Shown: positions 7,113 through 15,000 of the stretch, in pieces
How positions within the stretch are numbered: position 1 is the first letter of the stretch
How the letters are laid out: the number at the start of each line of letters is the position of its first letter
Assembly: GCA_009663005.1 (NCBI GenBank)
Contig: CM018916.1
Coordinates: forward strand, 7,819,117 to 7,834,116
Length of the DNA stretch: 15,000 bases
Direction of reading: 5' to 3'
DNA from: Actinidia chinensis
Taxonomy: Eukaryota; Streptophyta; Magnoliopsida; Ericales; Actinidiaceae
Program-made: the position numbers and the translations under genes
The notes under the pieces: model-generated
The model's database searches: none
Told to the model about the DNA's origin: nothing
Seen by the model: only the letters and a program-made list of their open reading frames with translations

Positions 7113-9107
7113 TCAGAGCAAGCATGGTAACGGTGGAGAATGGTGCTGTCGATATCATGGGTTGAAAAAGTAACGTCCCCCAACATCGCTCTATTGTCTA
7201 TGAGCATCTAAGAAAAGTATCCAATGTTTATGTTTTCAATAACAAAAAGTGTTTTATACTATGATTCGAAGGGAAGTGTGACCTAGGATACTTTCGAAAC
7301 TGGTCTCAATGGAACCTTTTCATTAGCACCAATGGGGATCACTACCACATGTGATCGTCAAGACCAAGCAACATGCATGTGAAATTGTAATTTCATTCAC
7401 TCGCTGTGTGTTGTCTCTCTCTCTTGTTTTTTTTTTTGTCTTTCTTTAATTTTCACAATGGAAAACGAAAAAAAAACCAGCCCTCTCTCTGAAGTGCGTC
7501 GGAGGTCGGAAACAGTCTTAACTTCTGAATACTTTTTCAACACATGACGTAAACCTTTTTAGAATGCATTATACACCTCTGAAAGCGGCAAATGACCCGC
7601 AAAAGTTTTAAAAGCGATAAGTTTCGCACACTTATTTACATCATTCAATAATCCCGTTTCTGGAATGTTATTGTTGACTCTATATCATCACGATGATACG
7701 GTGTTCTATAATTTACTAGACAATTTCTCATATTTGACTCATTGAGTGTCAACCTACATTCACAATTTGTTTCCAGACCACAAATTTATTATAGATAAGG
7801 AACCTCTGGCCCGCATCCCTTCCAAATTAGACAAACACCAATACAGCCAAGCATTATGTCAAGAAAATCCAACCACGGCCAGCAACTAGATGTTACTAGA
7901 TGCTCAGCACGATAGCCCACCATAGCCCAAATAGTACAAGGCCAACTTCTTACAAAAATATAAAAGGCTGAGCAGTATTGTTGACATATGGATGTGGCCT
8001 AAAATGTGTTCGGGAATTAGAGTCAGTCCTTGAGGTCCGAAGTCCGTCTTTTGGTTGCAAGCTCGAAAGACAGAAGAAAATATTTCTAATATGATCGTGA
8101 GATAGTTTATTCTCTATTATCTTTGTGGTTCGTTGTTTTTTCAGCAATGCTTTGTTAAGTGGCCTTTCACACAGCAGAGGAGATCAAGTTATTTTTTTTT
8201 TGCGATACAATCATCTGTTGACAAGTCCTCATAGAGACACCGATTTCAAATGACTCGCGTGAGTTCCAACAACGTCTTATTTCGTATAATTTTTATTTTT
8301 ATTTTGAGCACTTTGTAGTGTGTTTCGCTACCAAAATCATCTGAGATCTGATACACACTTGAGTACTTGGGGGAGGATATAGATGGTATTTGTTTTCATT
8401 TACCATACCAGGCCCAGACAAAACATTCGCTCGTTGAAAAAGATTAATTAAACCGGTGAATTCACTAACTTCTTTACCTTTTCTTTTTTTCTTCTCCCCC
8501 TCTAACTAAATTCAATTGATCCAAACATAGCCGAACGGCGCTTATAAACAAAGAATAGATTTCATACATAAACAAGAGTTTTTTAAGAAAATGAGATTCA
8601 TGGTGCAGAAAAGGTTGCAACTGGGGGATTGGCTTTCCACACTCCACTTTACCCAGTCAACAAAGTTGAACTTAATCATCAAGGAATTCTACTTATCATA
8701 CGCCCAACCTGAACTCCCGCACAACTTCTACCACAAGAAGACAACAAAAAAGTTTTAAAGAAAGAAGTTTTTAACGAGATGATGTGAAGAGCAGAGACGT
8801 GAGATGGTTACTATTAATCACTTTCACCAAAATTACTTCTTCTGCTTCTGTGTCACTGGTGATGGAAAGGAAAAGGTGGGGAGGGTTCTCGAAAAATGGC
8901 TGGCCGGGACGGGACGATGGTAGGCCTGCAGCCAAGCATTTTCCGGCCTGATGCTCACAAAGGGGCAATTGAGATAAATCGGGTTCATTCATTTATGTCA
9001 GTTGTTCTGTTTAGGTCCGTTAGGTTTATGCAACTTAGTATATAAGCATGTATGTAAACTTTTACGTAATGGAGATCAGTAATGTTGATGGGTGATTAGA
9101 GCAAGGC

Positions 9108-9286
9108 CAGGAGCACTATGATTTTAAATATGGAGGCTAAATAATATATCCTCAAAAAAGGTTAATGAATCTATATACCCCCACCATTTTAAATTTTTTT
9201 GAATGAATAACTACTATAATATAAGTTTTCGTTCAAAAAAATTTGAGTAGGGGGGTTGCTCCCCTCAGCCCTCGTTTCGTCCTCTG
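9108..9286. mobile_element. Foldback MITE-like element
   Basis: The element starts CAGGAGCACTATGA and ends TCGTTTCGTCCTCTG (reverse complement CAGAGGACGAAACGA), giving weak terminal inverted repeats that begin CAGRRG. Inside, AAATTTTTTTGAATGAA at 9191-9207 pairs with TTCGTTCAAAAAAATTT at 9228-9244 at 16 of 17 positions around a 20-nt loop. CCCCC at 9179-9183 and GGGGGG at 9250-9255 extend the fold. About 180 bp long and non-coding, it fits a non-autonomous DNA transposon. Flanking bases (AGCAAGGC against ATTACACG) show no target-site duplication, so the superfamily is unresolved; hAT-like is a guess from the CAG ends. Confidence 0.5.
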
Positions 9287-9451
9287 ATTACACGGAATCA
9301 AAAACTCAACAAGGACCGATTTGAGTTCTAAATTGTACAAGCCTTGTAGTGAGAAATAAATTAGTGATTGGAGAATAATTTGGGCTACCAAACACGCGGG
9401 ATATTTGATTGGAGGCAGTAATTATCAATCAATCCCTTATCTACGATTCAA

Positions 9452-9600
9452 ACGTGATGGAGGGATGGAGCTAAGGGGGGTTGAAAAGTCGGGCGGTCGC
9501 ACCTCCTATAATTTTTAAAAAGCATCTTTTTATATTGCACTTTTTCTATGTATACACAAAATAATATAGGTTTGACACCTCAGATTTGGTTTTAAAAAAT
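9452..9600 (+). mobile_element. Degenerate element end, related style
   Basis: The sequence GATGGAGGGATGGAGCTAAG, then a GGGGGG run at 9475-9480, then GTCGCACCTCC and AT-rich DNA, follows the plan of plant non-autonomous elements beginning with a GGCGGAGCTA-like word and a G-run. It has the same general plan as the terminus ending at 9286, read in the opposite direction. No partner terminus was found, so only one end is claimed and its right limit is arbitrary. Confidence 0.3.
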
Positions 9601-10450
9601 AAAATACAATAATAAACTATCTGTACGTGTATATGAGTTTGTTGTTCTTTAATTAATTAAATTTGTTTGTCTCTTGCGATTTTTTTTATTTAAATGGATT
9701 ATAACATATGTGAAATTGAACTACATAATGTAGTTAATAGCGCCAAATCAAAGATGTGCGCCTCGATTTGGAGGAGTAGGTAGAGGTTATACAATAGTAA
9801 TTAACTATTTTGCACTCCAGAGGTGGCTTGCGAAGGTTTAGAGCGTGGAGATTATACATTCTAGATTTTTCAAAAGTAGTTTTTGAGTATCTGGCAAAAC
9901 TTTTAAAAATTTAAAAATAATTTTAACGTTCTTCTAAGGAGTTTGGAAAAAGGAGGCCTAAACACCTAATTTTTTTAAGGTGGGAGTGGGAGGTATTTTG
10001 TAGCAGAGTTTGGGTCATAAAGTGTTTAGAGACACAAAATCCCTAACTACGTGATTAGTATTAAAAAAAAAAAGCGATAAATAAACAACTTATAAGAAAA
10101 ATAATAATTTCGTTAACTTTGGTAGCCAAGCAACAATAATTTTTTAACTTTGTGCAGCACATACCCTCTCATACCCTTAATTTCATAAGCTCATAACTGT
10201 AGCAAAAAAAGTTTATTATCTCTCTTACTCCAATTTAAATTTTAAAATCTAAAGCAAATCTTCAACTAAAAATCTAAAAGGCTTATTCACACAGGATTAG
10301 ATAACATAAATTTCATCGTGCTACTCAGAAATAACTAATTATCTATATTTTGATGCTTTTTATATATTTTGTAAAGTCACGTGGAAAATTAACTGTTCAT
10401 GGCTAGCTCACCCGCTTTTTCCTTGACAAACCCCCCCAATGGTTAGTATA
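9601..10450. other. AT-rich gene-free stretch
   Basis: No reading frame or RNA gene is supported. The DNA is AT-rich with many A- and T-runs. TTGGTAGCCAAGCAAC near 10119-10134 resembles a MITE terminus in style but has no identifiable partner. Confidence 0.45.
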
Positions 10451-10857
10451 TATGCCCGTCCCCCCTACTATAAAATCCTTACTCCATTGGTACCATCATG
10501 AGGAAATTCAATCTCTCCCACTCGAATTTGCATCCCCACAAATAGCCATATGGTGTCATGGACCAGTAGGATTGAGCAAGCCCCCCCTCCCTTCCCCGCC
10601 CCTTTTCTTTTCAATCTTCCCCCCCCTTGCGTGCGCGCCTCTGTTTTGTACTAGTTGTCGCTTTCGACTTTGTGACTAATCCCAATTTTTGGACTTTCCC
10701 GGAATCGTGCAAATGTCACCGAACTCAAATGAATTGAAAGGTTCTATTCATTTTGAATTTTCCCTTTTTTTTTTATCCCTCCGCCGCTTTCACCCCTTGC
10801 TCATTGCGGTTGCCGCCGGTGCTAGCCAGTTTTCAAGAAAGGCAACCGTGCGACTAA
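10451..10857. other. C-rich non-coding stretch with TATA-like word
   Basis: A TATAAAA word at 10469-10475 (+ strand) is followed by a long pyrimidine-rich stretch with C-runs at 10581-10629 and a GCGTGCGCGC word near 10630. Short + frames at 10452-10679 and 10689-10940 cross it but match nothing recognisable, and the second runs into the MITE at 10858. It resembles a promoter and leader in composition only; a worn transposon is as likely. Confidence 0.3.
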
Positions 10858-11086
10858 GGCGCCGTTGGGCACCAGTTCTTTTTCGTTTTTTCTGTTTTTT
10901 GTGCTTAAAAATAACAGCACAAAAAGTCACAACTCAGTAGTTGACTGTGCCTTTTCTGTTTTTGCTTTTTTATTTAATTAATAACCTACACGCTAACGCT
11001 ACCCCCAAAGCAAAAAACTAAAAAATCTTGACCCTTTTGATACTTCATATTAAAAAAGTTTACTTTTAAGTATTACCAAACGGAAA
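10858..11086. mobile_element. Short MITE with CCGTTnGG termini
   Basis: The left end is GGCGCCGTTGGGCACCAG, followed by TTTTTCGTTTTTTCTG-like sequence. The right end ATTACCAAACGG has the reverse complement CCGTTTGGTAAT. The CCGTT-GG core is shared in inverted orientation about 220 bp apart, and the T-rich subterminal CTGTTTTT words fit a widespread type of plant MITE. No target-site duplication is evident and the outermost right bases do not match the left, so the copy is eroded. It carries no gene. Confidence 0.45.
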
Positions 11087-11372
11087 GAAACTAGTGCTTA
11101 ACGAGGTCATAATGATAAGGTCCACTCCATGGTCAAAACCCAATGAAATGGAAAAGTACTTTCCAAATGGTTACTTGCTGGGATCATCTCTCTTTCATGT
11201 AAATCTTTTTCACCAAAAAATTTCAGCTCATATAAGGATGGAAAATCTTGGTAGAATCCATCCAAAGAGCAATCTCCAACTCATATCCTAGCATTCTAAT
11301 ACTCCTATAACAGTGTCTTTGAACTGTGATTGGTTCAATTTTCTAGCTAGGACTTTGAGTTCGTTCATCTGA

Positions 11373-11498
11373 TCTCTCCAAGCTCACTCTTCATTCAAGG
11401 AAGTGAGAAGCGGTAAGAAATTCGCTGGCCTCAACATCTCAAGGGAAGGAAAGAGGGTCAGGAGCTTTCAAAGGCGCTGCAGCAAATCTGCCATGCAG
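11373..11498 (+). CDS. Candidate exon A of unknown gene fragment
   Basis: The frame is open for 42 codons, from after a TGA at 11370-11372 to CAG at 11496-11498, where GTACC gives a plausible plant 5' splice site. The peptide is basic and serine/arginine-rich, containing KKFAGLNISREGKRVRSFQR. I do not recognise it. Joined to the segment at 11682 it stays in phase 0. The start is unknown because no ATG begins this frame and an upstream exon would be needed. No homology supports it, so it may be chance or a gene fragment captured by a transposon. Confidence 0.2.
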
Positions 11499-11681
11499 GT
11501 ACCATGATTATGACATGCACCAGCTAACGCACTTCCTCTCATAAAATTCATTTAGGCTAGTTTTAGTTTTTTGTATGTGGGATCCAATTCTTGTGAGCGT
11601 ATTACGTACGATTTTGTGGAATCCACCCCTCATGAGTGGCCTGTGTTAGTGTGTTCGATTATGTGAATAAGTTCTTTGCAG
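11499..11681 (+). other. Candidate intron
   Basis: This 183-bp segment starts GTACCATG and ends TTCTTTGCAG. The second is a good plant 3' splice site. The segment is T-rich and contains in-frame stops. It separates the two candidate exons at 11373 and 11682. Its length is ordinary for a plant intron. Confidence 0.2.
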
Positions 11682-11747
11682 GCACAAGGGCTAAAACCCA
11701 ACCCAAGTGTGGATGGCGGGGCTCGAGGCAACAATAATGTAGTTTGA
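11682..11747 (+). CDS. Candidate terminal exon B of unknown gene fragment
   Basis: After TTCTTTGCAG the frame reads 21 codons to a TGA at 11745-11747 in phase 0 with exon A. The peptide includes GLKPNPSVDGGARGNNNVV at its end, a composition plausible for a real hydrophilic C-terminus. No family was recognised. Support is limited to splice-site quality and phase agreement. Confidence 0.2.
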   Translation, partial: AQGLKPNPSVDGGARGNNNVV

Positions 11748-11841
11748 GTGCAATTTAAGTGTCACAAGCTCAAAACAGGAAATGATAAATGTATCACTTT
11801 TTAGGAGTTTGCCATTGCAAGAGCTTCGTGTACAAGGGCTA

Positions 11842-12230
11842 CAGTCCCGTTTGGATAATGACTTTTGGCTTTTGTTTAAATTATTTTTATTTTTAATAAT
11901 AGTTTTTTTATTTTTTGGTTAGAAGTTTTATTTTTCGATTCATCTTAATTAGACAATGAAAAAGTAATTTTTTTAATAAAAAAATTAGATCAAGACTAAG
12001 AGAGTGTGTGTATATATATATCTGACATAAATAGAAACAAATTAATTTTTTCCGTCTTATTTTTGTTGATTGTATTTCATATGATGATTTTTTTTTTAAC
12101 TTTTTTGATTTGTCTAATCACAATGAATAGAAAAAGTAAAAAAATATGACAAAAAATTAAAAATATTAATTATTGATCACAGAATACCGAATTGGTGCAA
12201 TAAAATTCGAAACACTAACATAATGCCTTA
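11842..12230. mobile_element. Possible MITE or foldback element
   Basis: The left end CAGTCCCGTTTGGATAATGA matches the style of plant MITE termini (CCCGTTTGGATAA). The interior is extremely AT-rich, has repeated CAATGAAAAAGTAA-like words near 11955 and 12121 and a GT/TA microsatellite at 12004-12021, and carries no gene. No inverted partner was found on the right, so the boundary is a guess. Confidence 0.3.
12004..12021. repeat. GT/TA compound microsatellite
   Basis: GTGTGTG is followed directly by TATATATATAT. This simple repeat lies inside the AT-rich putative MITE. Confidence 0.6.
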
Positions 12231-12295
12231 CTTTAGGAATAATAAAATAAGGCCATGTTTGTTTTGAAAATTGAATTTTGGTGGATTATAAATCT

Positions 12296-12347
<52 letters not shown>

Positions 12348-12742
12348 TTCTTGTGAAATCTCAACATGCACTTGTTTTTTTACAATATATATGGGTGTTG
12401 AATTAAACACTTTTTTAATTTTTTTTATTATTGCTCTCACATCATAGTTTTTATCTAAATAAAAAAAAAGCCAAGTACTCCACAGATAAATTAAAAAAAT
12501 AATGCAATTCTTAACTAGGCATCCATATCATTAACTAAGAACAATAATAATATCCAAATAAAAATTTTATATCACTCCCAATTGTTGTAAGTTACAAAAC
12601 TAGATATCTTTACATGCCACTAAAGGGAGTAATTATAAAATATAACATGTTAGCCGAACAAGAATTCTCATTAACAAATAAAATTATGGGGCATAAATTA
12701 CCACTTACCAGCTATATCCATAAATATTATATAATAGTGTCT

Positions 12743-12780
12743 TAATTTAACAAACAAACTCATACTTGTTTGTTAAATTA
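12743..12780. repeat. Perfect 15-bp stem, 8-nt loop
   Basis: TAATTTAACAAACAA at 12743-12757 pairs without mismatch with TTGTTTGTTAAATTA at 12766-12780 around the loop ACTCATAC. It lies just downstream, on the minus strand, of the last recognisable codons of the Myb-like pseudogene. It could be a 3'-end structure of the transposon transcript, a small foldback insertion, or chance in AT-rich DNA. Confidence 0.65.
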
Positions 12781-12814
12781 TATTTTACAATTTCTCACGG
12801 AGGAAGGATGCATG

Positions 12815-13620
12815 TCAGCAGCATACAAACACATTTTTCCTAGCCTTTGAGGTATCTTGTGCATACCCAATCCTCTTGAAGTTCATTCATGCTTGTATGA
12901 GCATTTCAACCAAAGTGACAAAAGAATCTTCGGCTTGCAAGATCAGAAGCTCTAGCTCTCTTCTTCCCTCCCTTACTTGTAGGGGTGGACGTGGCTCCAC
13001 TCCGCTGCCAGAATTATCAGAAAAATCCGTATCATCAATATTGATGGTAAAATTAGTATCCTTACCTTCACCCAATGCCTCTTCCCTATCAACAACTTCA
13101 ACAGATTCAGCAGGGTCTTCAGCCCCCTCACCAGTGACTCTGTCTTTACCAAATAGCACTAACCAATCTTCATAAAAAGAAAATGTCATATCTTGCAAGA
13201 TCTTAGCTTTAGGATATATCTACATAAGTTGCAATGAAAATGATAAGGATATTTCTTATCATAACATAGCATATGTAAAGGAAAATTACTTAGCTAATTA
13301 CCTGAATATAGTTTCTCCAAGCATCTTCGCTATCAACCTTCACCTCCTTTTCTTGTTCACCACATGCAAACCCACTAGTATTAAGAGCATCACGTATTAT
13401 GTTAGAATGAAACTTCCACATCTTTATCTTTGAGTCAATGTGTGGAGAGGCTCGAAGATTTGTTCCAGGAAATGCTTGATCTTTTCCCTCTCTTCACTTC
13501 TTGGAATCCATACCTAAATGTGGCCATGTCTAAGTTCTATTTTGGGTTATAGAACACCTCTCTCCATAGCATGAATGAGAATTTCTCCTCAATTTGAGTC
13601 CCAACCACGAGTCCTACCAT
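12815..13620 (-). pseudogene. Myb/SANT-like Harbinger accessory protein, broken
   Basis: In Pong/PIF-type elements this second protein binds DNA and works with the transposase. Exon 1 (13302-13493) reads EGKDQAF, then PGTNLRASPHIDSKIKMWKF and DAWRNYIQ, typical of the Myb_DNA-bind_3 domain. After an intron, exon 2 (from 13219 down) reads SFYEDWLVLFGKDRVTGEGA, the family's conserved FGKDRATGE segment, then an acidic linker. Decay is clear: the frame then shifts to read PTSKGGKKRARASD (12942-12983), returns for EDSFVTLVEML, hits TGA at 12887-12889, and shifts again to KRIGYAQDTSKARKNVF (12815-12877), the family's RIGYA-DxSxAR end. A TGA at 13494-13496 also cuts exon 1 from its N-terminal part, whose trace (TQIEEKFSF) continues to about 13620. 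A + frame at 12876-13175 is its antisense shadow. Confidence 0.75.
13220..13301 (-). other. GT-AG intron in the Myb-like pseudogene
   Basis: On the minus strand exon 1 ends CAG and the intron starts GTAATTAGC. It ends TTATGTAG before ATATATCCTAAAGC. Removing these 82 bp joins NYIQ to IYPKAKILQDM in phase 0 and restores the normal spacing between the Myb/SANT helix region and the FGKDR segment. Retention would interrupt the frame. The junction is inferred from splice sites and family alignment. Confidence 0.65.
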
Positions 13621-13865
13621 CTAACTACCCTTACCTTATTCTATTTGCTAGCACTTGTACCATGCTATCCATACCTAACAACAATTCAACAACAAGTCAT
13701 TAACAATTTACCACAAAGGATTAAATAAAAAAATTGCATGCATACATTAAAAAATTCACGAATCATCCATTAATATTCATTTCATATATATTATCCAAGA
13801 ACATTTGTTATACATCAACAAAGTTTACAGGTAAATTAAAATAATAATCCTTAAAAATAGAAAAA

Positions 13866-14056
13866 TTAACCATTTTCATTTTTCTGCCATTTAGTATAAA
13901 TTATATTGGCTAGTGTATCCCTTCAATCACTCCATTGATCTGATGGCTCAATTGTCTCAATGAAATCATCCCTAAGTCATTGACATAATTTTCTAAGTCA
14001 TCATCTAGTAATCTGTTCTCTAATAACTGTTCTCTACTGTGTGCTTCTTCAACATG
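13866..14056 (-). pseudogene. PIF/Harbinger transposase C-terminus, broken
   Basis: On the minus strand an acidic, charged segment (REQLLENRLLDDDLENYV) runs from 14056 to 13971. After a 2-nt remainder, meaning a frameshift, it continues DDFIETIEPSDQWSD, then TGA, then RDTLANIIYTKW to a TAA at 13866-13868. Plant Harbinger transposases (DDE_Tnp_4 nuclease) end with a segment like xxEPSxxWxxWRDxLAxxMYxxW. The TGA at 13923-13925 sits where the conserved second tryptophan (TGG) is expected, so it looks like a single nonsense change. The nuclease domain, with its catalytic acidic residues and the usual LHNFIR-like motif, is not visible upstream. It has been lost, lies across an intron or insertion, or is beyond the window. 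The Myb-like partner lies about 250 bp downstream in the same orientation. Confidence 0.65.
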
Positions 14057-15000
14057 AAAATATAGTATAACAATTTCACATACATAATTAATCCAACTTA
14101 GAAAATGTTGTAGTACTACAAATGCATGAAATAGTTTCCTCGTTCATTATTGTCATCTATACAAATAGCATAACATGCTTTGAGCTGATCTTAACAAGAA
14201 ATATCATACAAAGTATAACTATAAAAATAAAGTCCATCTATACATGTCGATAGAAAAATTCGATTCTGTCAAAATAGATTCTTGGCTCAAAAAAATTCAT
14301 TGATTTTTTTAATCAGTCCATTTCCACTAACTTATCAGTTATCATACAGTGTCATGTATTTCTAATATTAGCATGACTGAAAAAAAATATCACAGGATCA
14401 GAACCCTAGAGAGAGATAGTAGAAGCAACCTCAGAATCAGAATCCAAAATATCAAGCTAACTTACTCTAAGGAATAATAGTAGCAACCTTAGATGATCAA
14501 ACTGATATTTCAAAAACAAGGTCCTACTGTTATAGTAGCATCAACAAGGATGAGGCCAAAATGTAGCAAGTATCAAAGGGCTTAAACAATGCAAAAAATG
14601 GTAAAACTCATTGCAGTTATCATTGTTTGCATATCAAGTTTGATCATCTGAGGAAGACGTTACTTACAATAATATAAACAGAAAAATAAAATAATTAATA
14701 TTGGAGAAGCAACTGCTTGTCACTTTTTGATATTTATTTTATCTACCTATTTCAGTTCTCAAGCGTAGGAATCTACTAATGCAGCATAATATACTCAAAA
14801 TTACCGATGTTATTTTTCATAGAGAACTTAAATTGCAAGATTGATTTTGTTTGTCAAGTTTAAAATTTATTTTGTAATTTTTGGAGATTTTTTTGTGAAT
14901 AAATGTAATCTCCAATGTCAAGTGGGCATGTTCAGTACATAGTCTTCTCCTACCTTAGATGTTCAAATTTCTTCTCTTTTCATAAATTCAACCAAATTTC
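14057..15000. other. Gene-free stretch beside the transposase remnant
   Basis: This is where the main part of the transposase should lie, but neither strand shows a recognisable DDE or helix-turn-helix motif. The DNA is AT-rich with many stops. Three loose copies of a TAGTAGcAaCcTnAG-like word at about 14417, 14478 and 14534 suggest a weak repeat of about 58-60 bp. It may be transposon intron or UTR, or unrelated DNA inserted into the element. Confidence 0.4.
14881..14915. repeat. 9-bp perfect stem-loop
   Basis: TTGGAGATT at 14881-14889 and AATCTCCAA at 14907-14915 form a perfect stem with a 17-nt loop. It lies in gene-free AT-rich DNA and has no assigned role. Confidence 0.5.

Larger units (their letters stand above)
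6736..9100. other. Long gene-free stretch, mostly unassigned
   Basis: I found no credible gene in these 2.4 kb. The open frames present (6983-7165 plus, 7950-8147 minus, 8771-8992 minus) are short, isolated and unlike any family I know. Local features are a 12-bp palindrome at 7002-7013, a 21-bp tandem duplication at 7071-7112, a short CT tract at 7414-7424 and a poly-T run at about 7427-7437. The GC content rises near 8880-8960 inside the last frame. Confidence 0.4.
12251..14056 (-). mobile_element. Degenerate PIF/Harbinger transposon
   Basis: The left terminus GGCCATGTTTGTTTTG at 12251-12266 is preceded by TAA at 12248-12250, matching the known Harbinger plan of GG-starting TIRs beside a TTA/TAA target site. 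To its right, on the minus strand, lie a Myb/SANT-like pseudogene and then a transposase C-terminus, the two gene types carried by Pong- and PIF-like elements. In the direction of transcription the order is transposase, Myb-like gene, terminal repeat. The right TIR was not found, so the element may be truncated or extend past 15000. Both frames are broken, so this copy is not autonomous. Confidence 0.6.

Noticed and set aside
10452..10940. Two consecutive plus-strand short frames in C-rich DNA
   Set aside because: Proline- and leucine-rich peptides are expected from C-rich sequence, no homology was recognised, and the second frame runs into a MITE.
12876..13175. Plus-strand 99-codon serine-rich frame
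   Set aside because: It is the antisense shadow of the Myb-like pseudogene. The minus strand carries the recognisable family motifs.

Overview
This window looks like nuclear DNA from a flowering plant, most likely a eudicot. It is AT-rich, has no long open reading frames, and is built largely from decayed transposable elements. The plant assignment rests on three things: remains of a PIF/Harbinger transposon whose accessory protein is a plant-type Myb/SANT-like DNA-binding protein with a short GT-AG intron; LTR-retrotransposon pieces with plant-type ends; and several MITE-like termini. I see no intact protein-coding gene, no tRNA or rRNA gene, no CRISPR array and no bacterial operon structure. 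I could not identify the species.

Positions 1-1816 are mostly unassigned AT-rich DNA, with one Tourist/Harbinger-like MITE end at 486 next to a TTA. From 1817 to about 3098 there is the C-terminal tail of a Ty1/copia RNase H frame (+ strand), followed by about 1.1 kb that may be its 3' LTR and that contains two tandem palindromes. From 3099 to about 5360 a separate block reads as a Ty3/gypsy-type LTR on the minus strand, probably a solo LTR nested in the copia remnant. It carries two unrelated tandem arrays with periods of about 68 and 62-73 bp. The second array repeats the palindrome GGTGTCGACACC. A 90-bp tandem duplication and a GC-enriched, leader-like stretch follow (5450-5760).

Positions 5760-10860 have no recognisable gene. 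They hold a C-rich island (6390-6580), a 21-bp tandem duplication (7071-7112), a foldback MITE-like element (9108-9286), a related degenerate end (9452-9600) and a second C-rich island (10560-10640). Positions 10858-11086 are a short MITE. Positions 11373-11747 contain two open segments that could be phase-0 exons of an unknown gene or gene fragment.

From 12251 to about 14056, and possibly to the window edge, lies a degenerate PIF/Harbinger transposon. It has a left terminal inverted repeat beside a TAA target-site triplet, then on the minus strand a frameshifted Myb/SANT-like pseudogene (12815 to about 13620), then the frameshifted, nonsense-mutated C-terminus of the transposase (13866-14056). 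In active relatives the two proteins act together: the transposase carries the DDE nuclease and the Myb-like protein is needed to bind DNA and mobilise the element. Both reading frames are broken here, so this copy should not make either protein. The rest, to 15000, shows no further recognisable coding sequence.
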